Shown here in pieces: positions 6,278 to 10,775 of a DNA stretch of 10,775 nucleotides; the stretch's first letter is position 1, and each line of letters starts with the position of its first letter. The notes beneath the pieces were generated by a model that was not told the DNA's origin, did not search any database, and saw nothing but the letters and a program-made list of their open reading frames with translations. The stretch is from an uncultured Burkholderiales bacterium. Its GTDB lineage: Bacteria; Pseudomonadota; Gammaproteobacteria; Burkholderiales; Burkholderiaceae_C. The stretch covers positions 1-10,775 of the forward strand of contig CAIODE010000228.1 of NCBI GenBank assembly GCA_903856875.1, read 5' to 3'. The position numbers were made by a program, and so were the translations under genes.

Positions 6278-7662
6278 TGGGGAGGATCGCGCAATTCAAC
6301 ATAAGCGCGACCGCGTAACTCTTCAACCCATGCTGAATAAAGCTCTTCGATTTTCTTTTCGCGCAATTGTGTTCGAACCATCTCACGTTGCTCGCGAACC
6401 GACAAGGGCACCTCTCGACGTTCCATCACTTGAATCAAGTGCGCGCCAAATCGAGAAATTAAAGGATCAGAGATTTGTCCCGGCCGCAGGCGTGCCATGA
6501 CCTCTTCAAATTCAGGCACAAACTGACCTGGGCTAGACCAACCTAAATCACCGCCAGCGGACGCACTGCCGTCTTGCGAGAACTGACGTGCTAAATCGGC
6601 AAAGTCGGTACCAGCTTGTATTCGCTGTTTGTAGGTGACTAAGCGACTGCGTGCAGCGGTCTCAGGCAAATCGTTTCCAGTGCGCAATAAAATGTGGCGA
6701 GCACGCGTTTGCACAATCAGGGTGCTGCTCATGTCACTTTGTTTTCTTTCCAGAACTTTCAAAACATGAAAACCAGCGCCTGATCGAACAAGGTCTGAGA
6801 CCTCGCCTTTGCTCAGGTTTTGCGTACTGTCAATGAACAATGTAGGGTAACGGTCAGTAGGGCGCAGGCCCATTTCGCCGCCGTTTGCGCCTTTGTCTAG
6901 CGCTTGAGAAAAAGCCTGCGCCAATGCCGCAAAGCTCTCGCCACTTTTGGCACGTTGCGCAATTTGTTGCGCTTTGATTTTTAATTCAGCAAGCTCTTGA
7001 TCTGAACTATTTTCTGGCACGGCAATCAAAATCATGCCAAGGTTGACATCAATTTGGTTGCTGGCCATGGGCGTGCCGGCTTGCTGGCCTTGGATGTACT
7101 GCTCGACCTCGGTATCGGAAATGCGTGCTCTGTTGTCAACCTCTCGTTCACGCAGGCGGCTGATCATCAACTGACTGCGCAGTTGTTCACGAAATGCAGA
7201 GACACTCAATCCTTCCAAGGCGACCCGTTTGTAAAGCTCTTCTTTCGAGACTTGATTTTGGCGTGCGATGTTGAGTTCTGTTTGATCGACTTCTGTGTCA
7301 TCAATGCGAATGCCATTGTCCCGAGCTTGTTGCACTTGGGCTTTCTCATTGATCAATTGATCAAGGGCTTGCTGTGTCAAAACTTGAGCACTCGGTGCTG
7401 CGGTTCCAGGCTGCAATTGCTTTTCCAAACGCAATTTCAGATTTTGAACTTCGTTGTTGGTGATGGGCTCAGAATTCACAACAGCAACAATGTAGTCAAC
7501 AGGTCGTGCTTTCACATTGCTTTGTGCGTGGACCAGATTCGCCCCTAGAAAACTTGCCGTGATGCCCATGCTCAAGACCACTTGAAGCAGACGACCACTT
7601 GCTTGAACTGCGCTTAAAGTTGAATAGCGCAGGCGGGAGTTCGTTGCAAAAAAATTAGTCAT
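6274..7662 (-). CDS. surA: Periplasmic chaperone/peptidyl-prolyl isomerase SurA
   Basis: SurA escorts unfolded outer-membrane proteins, LptD among them, across the periplasm to the BAM complex. The 462-residue precursor has a signal peptide with a long N region and a hydrophobic core near 26-43, with likely cleavage after VHA at 46. The chaperone N domain occupies about 50-200. Two parvulin-type domains follow at about 204-306 and 315-415 ([10 protein letters not shown] starts the second; G-G-D-L-G-W and F-V-P-E-F-E-E are parvulin marks; the first has G-G-E-M-G-L). A C-terminal helix ends the protein, as in E. coli SurA (428 residues). The ATG at 7662 overlaps the lptD stop by 8 bp (7655-7662). 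A later in-frame ATG at residue 32 would cut the signal core. No good Shine-Dalgarno is visible, so coupling to lptD is likely. Confidence 0.95.
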   Translation of the reverse strand: MTNFFATNSRLRYSTLSAVQASGRLLQVVLSMGITASFLGANLVHAQSNVKARPVDYIVAVVNSEPITNNEVQNLKLRLEKQLQPGTAAPSAQVLTQQALDQLINEKAQVQQARDNGIRIDDTEVDQTELNIARQNQVSKEELYKRVALEGLSVSAFREQLRSQLMISRLREREVDNRARISDTEVEQYIQGQQAGTPMASNQIDVNLGMILIAVPENSSDQELAELKIKAQQIAQRAKSGESFAALAQAFSQALDKGANGGEMGLRPTDRYPTLFIDSTQNLSKGEVSDLVRSGAGFHVLKVLERKQSDMSSTLIVQTRARHILLRTGNDLPETAARSRLVTYKQRIQAGTDFADLARQFSQDGSASAGGDLGWSSPGQFVPEFEEVMARLRPGQISDPLISRFGAHLIQVMERREVPLSVREQREMVRTQLREKKIEELYSAWVEELRGRAYVELRDPPQ

Positions 7663-10093
7663 ATGTGGTGAATCTGGTGGTGGGCGTTAAATCTTCGCGG
7701 AGATATTGGTAACGGGGGATATTGTCGCGCAATGTTTTCAAAGGACTAGAACCGACACGGGCCAATCCCACAAATTCAAGTTGAAAAAGAATGCGACTGC
7801 GTGAGGTGCTGGCCGTGCTTTGAAGGCGCTCAAAAACGACGCGCCCCAGCCAGCAACCTGAGTCGTATTCAAATCCTAGCAATGTGTCGACCATTTTGCG
7901 ATCCTTCAAACTGAAGTTCATGCGGCCTACGCTGAACCAGCGATCAGCGCCCATGCCTTGACCAGGACCTAGAATCTGATTGTTACCGGAGGACTCATCG
8001 TTGTTGGCAAAACTAAAGTCACGCAAAGGCCACTGCCAGCCCACGTCGATTTGCTCGCTTTGATCGCGCGCCAAGCGGTAGGCCGTATTGAAAACACGAT
8101 AGGGTGTCGGATTGAAGCGGGTGGTGAGCGTGGTGCGTGTCGTGCGGTGGGTTTGTGCATCAAACTGCAAGGTTGAATCAAAGGTCCAGCGGCTGTCCCA
8201 GCGAACGCCCGCGCCCAGCAAAATATCGCTGTAGCCAGAGGACACGGGCAACTCCCCTGGTAGCCTCACCAGTTGATCTGAGAATCGGTATCGCTGAGCA
8301 AAGCCAAAGCGCGCCAGTTCAGCACCCGTGTTGCTATCAAAGAATCGACTGTTCACACCCAAAGTTACCAAATTGTTGTCGGCAATTCGGTCTTGACCGA
8401 CATAAGGATTTTCTGAGTAGACCGTGGTGAGGTTAAAGTCGGTTGCGCCGCTGTCGTAACTGGGCAGCTGGCTTTGATCTTTGTAGGGTGTTCTGACAAA
8501 AAAGGCACGAGGCTCTAATGTTTGTCGCAGCCCTCGACCAAAGAACGTGGCATCTCGTTCATAGACAAGGCCCGTGTCTAAGCTGAAAGTCGGTAACAAG
8601 CGATTGGCTTCCAATTGCCCATTGGCCAGCGGCGAGTCCAACTGGTAGCGGGTCGCGTGGAGTTGTATTTTTGGAATCACAAAGCCCCAAGGCTTGAGCC
8701 AAGGACGGCTGATATGTGCGGATGCAAAACTGCGTTGACCATTGCGCAAAATAGAACTCGTACCGCCAGGTATTCGGCTGTAGTCGGCCTCGAAGCGGGT
8801 GGTGTCGGCCGTCGCGCCCACATCAAAACCGTTGAGATCCCATGTGTTGTAGCGCGCCAAGATTTGAGGCGAACGATCATAGGGCGGCGTGATGGGTGAA
8901 CTGATGTCTTGCAAAGTCTGAAATTTCAAGACTTGCGTCATCATAGAAAGATCGCCTTGAGCCCAGTAAAGGCTGCCAGAGGCAGGCAGCAGGCGTTGTG
9001 TCAGGGTTAAACCGGCGCGAGGAAAATCTCGCCAGTAGTTGTCGTCGCTGACGCGGTTTAAATTCACATTCACACCCAATCGACCCAGCGTGCTGTTGCC
9101 GGTTTCAATGCCGCCGATGTGTTGAGACGATAGCCCCCACCGAGATTGTTGTCGCAGGGAGTCGTTGGGCATCAGGTTGAAACGTGTTTGGCCTTGGCTG
9201 TCAGGCTCTAAGTAGCGAAACTCAGAATCAAAAGCCACGCCGCGCTTGCTCATGACCGTGGTGGTCAGGGTCGCATCGCGATTGGGCGCAATGTTCCAGT
9301 AATAAGGCGAAGAAATCTCAATACCGCTCACGGTATCAAGGCCGATCAGTGGCGAGAGCAAGCCAGACTGTCTGGTGCTGTTCAGCGGGAAAGTGAGTGA
9401 GGGCGCAGCCAAGATGGGCACATCTTTAAAGCGAAGTTGGATGTCCTTGGCTTGAATGGTGTCTTCTTCTTCATTGACTTGAAGGCTGGCTGCTTTGAGC
9501 ACCCATTCAGGCAACCAACTAGGACCTGGCAAGCGCGCGCAGGTGGTGTAGGTTGCGTTGTGGATGATGGCCCGTTGCTGATCGATGAACTCAATTTCTG
9601 AAGCCTTGCCATGACCGCCACCCTTGAGCAAGGTGTAGTCGGCTTGCTCAAACTTGCCTTGAAAGGAGTCCGCCTGCAAGTTCAAGGAAGTACCTTGAAA
9701 GAGGTTGCCTTCTCGATTGACCTTGACATCGCCTTTGGCTTTCAGGGTGTCTTGAGACTGGTCGTATTCAATGCGATCAGCCTTGACGGTGAGGCCTTGT
9801 TTACGCAGCAAGGCGTCGCCCTCGATGACCATGTCCAGGTCGGGTCGGGCATCGATGCGCTTCCCTGAAATAAACAGGGGCGATTGCTTTCGCTCGACTT
9901 CGGAAATTTTCTCTTCTAGGCGAATGCTGTTTTTAAGAATCACAACAGGCGCTGTAACCGGAAGATAGAGCTCAGCAGGGCCCTTGGCTTGACCCACAAC
10001 TTGGCCCAAGACAGGCGCGAGTCCAAGTAACATACCCGCCAATGGCAGGGCTTGTACGAGCTTGAGCATCTGAAATGTGGGGCGTGTCTTCAA
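7655..10093 (-). CDS. lptD: LPS-assembly outer-membrane protein LptD
   Basis: LptD is the outer-membrane barrel that, plugged by LptE, places lipopolysaccharide in the outer leaflet. The 812-residue reading has a signal peptide (about 1-35), an LptA-like jellyroll region (about 75-200, with V-I-E-G-D-A and A-D-R-I-E-Y repeats) and a large beta-barrel (about 215-790). The mature protein has just two cysteines, C185 (TYTTCARLPG) and C747 (YDSGCWLGR). They match C173 and C725 of E. coli, while the partners of C31 and C724 are absent, leaving a single possible inter-domain disulfide. The start is unsure: no ATG precedes the signal peptide. TTG at 10093 gives a basic N region (K-T-R); ATG at 10069 gives a shorter signal. 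Neither has a clear Shine-Dalgarno. The TTG overlaps the stop of a 16-codon upstream ORF. surA follows with an 8-bp overlap, and amgK is divergent. Confidence 0.93.
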   Translation of the reverse strand: MKTRPTFQMLKLVQALPLAGMLLGLAPVLGQVVGQAKGPAELYLPVTAPVVILKNSIRLEEKISEVERKQSPLFISGKRIDARPDLDMVIEGDALLRKQGLTVKADRIEYDQSQDTLKAKGDVKVNREGNLFQGTSLNLQADSFQGKFEQADYTLLKGGGHGKASEIEFIDQQRAIIHNATYTTCARLPGPSWLPEWVLKAASLQVNEEEDTIQAKDIQLRFKDVPILAAPSLTFPLNSTRQSGLLSPLIGLDTVSGIEISSPYYWNIAPNRDATLTTTVMSKRGVAFDSEFRYLEPDSQGQTRFNLMPNDSLRQQSRWGLSSQHIGGIETGNSTLGRLGVNVNLNRVSDDNYWRDFPRAGLTLTQRLLPASGSLYWAQGDLSMMTQVLKFQTLQDISSPITPPYDRSPQILARYNTWDLNGFDVGATADTTRFEADYSRIPGGTSSILRNGQRSFASAHISRPWLKPWGFVIPKIQLHATRYQLDSPLANGQLEANRLLPTFSLDTGLVYERDATFFGRGLRQTLEPRAFFVRTPYKDQSQLPSYDSGATDFNLTTVYSENPYVGQDRIADNNLVTLGVNSRFFDSNTGAELARFGFAQRYRFSDQLVRLPGELPVSSGYSDILLGAGVRWDSRWTFDSTLQFDAQTHRTTRTTLTTRFNPTPYRVFNTAYRLARDQSEQIDVGWQWPLRDFSFANNDESSGNNQILGPGQGMGADRWFSVGRMNFSLKDRKMVDTLLGFEYDSGCWLGRVVFERLQSTASTSRSRILFQLEFVGLARVGSSPLKTLRDNIPRYQYLREDLTPTTRFTTYD

Positions 10094-10140
10094 AGGGCAA
10101 TCGTCCAGGTTGACGGGTGTTTGTAGAATGGATTATCCAT
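10090..10140 (-). other. Possible 16-codon leader ORF ahead of lptD
   Basis: An ATG at 10140 opens a 16-codon frame ending in TGA at 10092-10090, and that stop overlaps the proposed TTG start of lptD (TTGA, -1 relative frame). It could be a coupling leader, a chance ORF, or the true N terminus of lptD separated by a one-base sequence difference in the CCCTTTG run. No Shine-Dalgarno is evident. Only comparison with relatives can decide. Confidence 0.25.
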
Positions 10141-10211
10141 GAGTGCCGCCAACCTAGACCCAACAACGAGGTCGGCTGGCATGGCTTGATTTTTACAACT
10201 GGAATGAGAAC
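10094..10211. promoter_or_regulatory. Divergent lptD/amgK promoter region
   Basis: This 118-bp spacer must carry start signals for the leftward lptD operon and for rightward amgK. On the + strand TTGACG (10110-10115) is a good -35 hexamer, but the sequence 17-18 bp on (TTATCC/TATCCA) is a poor -10. On the - strand GATAAT (10137-10132) resembles a -10 without a matching -35. The region also contains a 13-bp inverted repeat (10128-10140). Exact promoters cannot be placed with confidence. Confidence 0.4.
10128..10140. repeat. Perfect inverted repeat ATGGAT-T-ATCCAT
   Basis: The 6-1-6 palindrome lies in the centre of the divergent spacer and overlaps the possible lptD -10. It gives an ATG on both strands (- at 10140-10138, + at 10139-10141), each opening a 16-codon ORF. 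It could be an operator for a dimeric regulator, but no family is recognised and a chance repeat is possible. Confidence 0.35.
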
Positions 10212-10775
10212 TTGAATTCTGATCAAATTTTGACGTCGAAGCTGACTTGGGCCGACCCGCAGCGCCAGTTGGCTTGCAGTGTATGGCTAGCGGCTTTGGC
10301 GCAAACCCATGGCCTTGTGCCATCCAGTTTAAGAATTGCATCGGCCGATGCCAGTTTCAGGCGCTATTTGCGCGTCGACACCTTGGCAGGAGCCAGCCTG
10401 ATTGTGATGGACGCACCGCCCGACAAAGAAAACTGCGAGCCCTTTGTGAAGGTTGCCAAACTCATGCAGTTGGCAGGTCTCAAAGCCCCCGAGGTTTTGT
10501 CATGGCACGAAGCGCAAGGCTTTATGCTGCTCACAGACTTGGGCGACCAGACCATGATGTCCGCCATTGACGCCAAAAATCCGCAAGCCAACCATGCACT
10601 TTATATGCAGGCGGTCGATGCCCTGATTGCTTGGCAATTGTCTTCTCAAGCAGGTGTCTTACCCCCCTACGATGAAGCTTTGCTAAACCGAGAATTGAGC
10701 TTGTTTCCAGACTGGTACCTTGCGCAGCATCGTCAACTCGATGTTCAAGGCAAGATGAGAAACACGCTAGACAGC
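10212..10775 (+). CDS. amgK: N-acetylmuramate/N-acetylglucosamine anomeric kinase AmgK, 5' part
   Basis: The reading frame is open to the right edge (188 codons without a stop) and encodes a phosphotransferase of the aminoglycoside/choline-kinase fold. AmgK phosphorylates MurNAc at C1 with ATP, giving the substrate of MurU. Matches to Pseudomonas AmgK recalled from memory are A-S-x-D-A-S-F-R-R-Y (10338-10364 in DNA), V-M-D-A-P-P-x-x-E-N-C-x-P-F, L-L-T-D-L-G-D, P-x-Y-D-E-A-L-L-x-R-E-L-x-L-F-P-D-W-Y-L. The catalytic loop lies beyond the window. No ATG is available in frame upstream of these motifs. TTG at 10212 has GGAATGAG (10201-10208) ahead of it; TTG at 10230 would give M-T-S-K-L-T-W and a more usual family length but lacks a Shine-Dalgarno. 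An ATG at 10204 out of frame stops after three codons, overlapping the TTG at 10212. It is divergent from lptD, as in pseudomonads. Confidence 0.88.
   Translation, partial: MNSDQILTSKLTWADPQRQLACSVWLAALAQTHGLVPSSLRIASADASFRRYLRVDTLAGASLIVMDAPPDKENCEPFVKVAKLMQLAGLKAPEVLSWHEAQGFMLLTDLGDQTMMSAIDAKNPQANHALYMQAVDALIAWQLSSQAGVLPPYDEALLNRELSLFPDWYLAQHRQLDVQGKMRNTLDS

Noticed and set aside
7054..7548. 164-codon open frame on the + strand inside surA
   Set aside because: Antisense to the conserved SurA coding sequence, with no recognisable motif or ribosome binding site.
10086..10100. CTT-TGA at the end of the lptD leader ORF, resembling the prfB (RF2) programmed +1 frameshift site
   Set aside because: A +1 shift there enters the third frame, not the lptD frame, which lies at -1; there is also no upstream stimulatory Shine-Dalgarno.
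10176..10192. Sigma-54-like sequence CTGGCATGGCTTGAT upstream of amgK
   Set aside because: The required GG-N10-GC spacing is not met, so it does not fit the -24/-12 consensus.
10247..10570. 107-codon + strand frame at the right end
   Set aside because: It overlaps amgK in another frame; the amgK frame carries the conserved kinase motifs and runs to the window edge.

Overview
The window looks like core chromosome of a betaproteobacterium, most likely a freshwater Burkholderiales/Comamonadaceae-type organism of moderate GC. This is inferred from protein sequence character and gene neighbourhood; no database search was run. Coding density is high, no stretch above 300 bases lacks a gene, and I see no tRNA, rRNA, insertion sequence, CRISPR array or prophage gene.

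Left part, + strand: the 3' end of murU (MurNAc-1-P uridylyltransferase, peptidoglycan recycling), pepP (Xaa-Pro aminopeptidase), maeB (two-domain malic enzyme/phosphotransacetylase-like protein), then a small secreted guanyl-specific ribonuclease of the RNase Sa/barnase superfamily, followed by a barstar-family inhibitor. The spaces around maeB and between the ribonuclease and barstar genes hold several short perfect inverted repeats.

Middle: a strong bidirectional terminator separates the rightward barstar gene from the leftward operon lptD-surA-rsmA. Those three genes overlap (8 bp lptD/surA, 4 bp ATGA surA/rsmA) and are probably translationally coupled. LptD inserts LPS in the outer membrane, SurA is the periplasmic chaperone that escorts LptD and other barrels, and RsmA dimethylates 16S rRNA. 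The pdxA gene that sits between surA and rsmA in E. coli is absent.

Right end: a 118-bp divergent spacer, then the 5' part of amgK (MurNAc/GlcNAc anomeric kinase), the enzyme acting directly before MurU. amgK and murU are normally adjacent, yet here the two partial genes sit at opposite ends of the window. The gene order therefore reads like a circular permutation of lptD-amgK-murU-pepP, which is the most notable large-scale observation.

Most of the window is ordinary housekeeping. The parts worth a second look are the split amgK/murU arrangement, the secreted RNase plus barstar pair with its hairpin-rich spacer, the two-cysteine LptD, and the unusual TTG starts with overlapping upstream mini-ORFs in the lptD/amgK divergent region.
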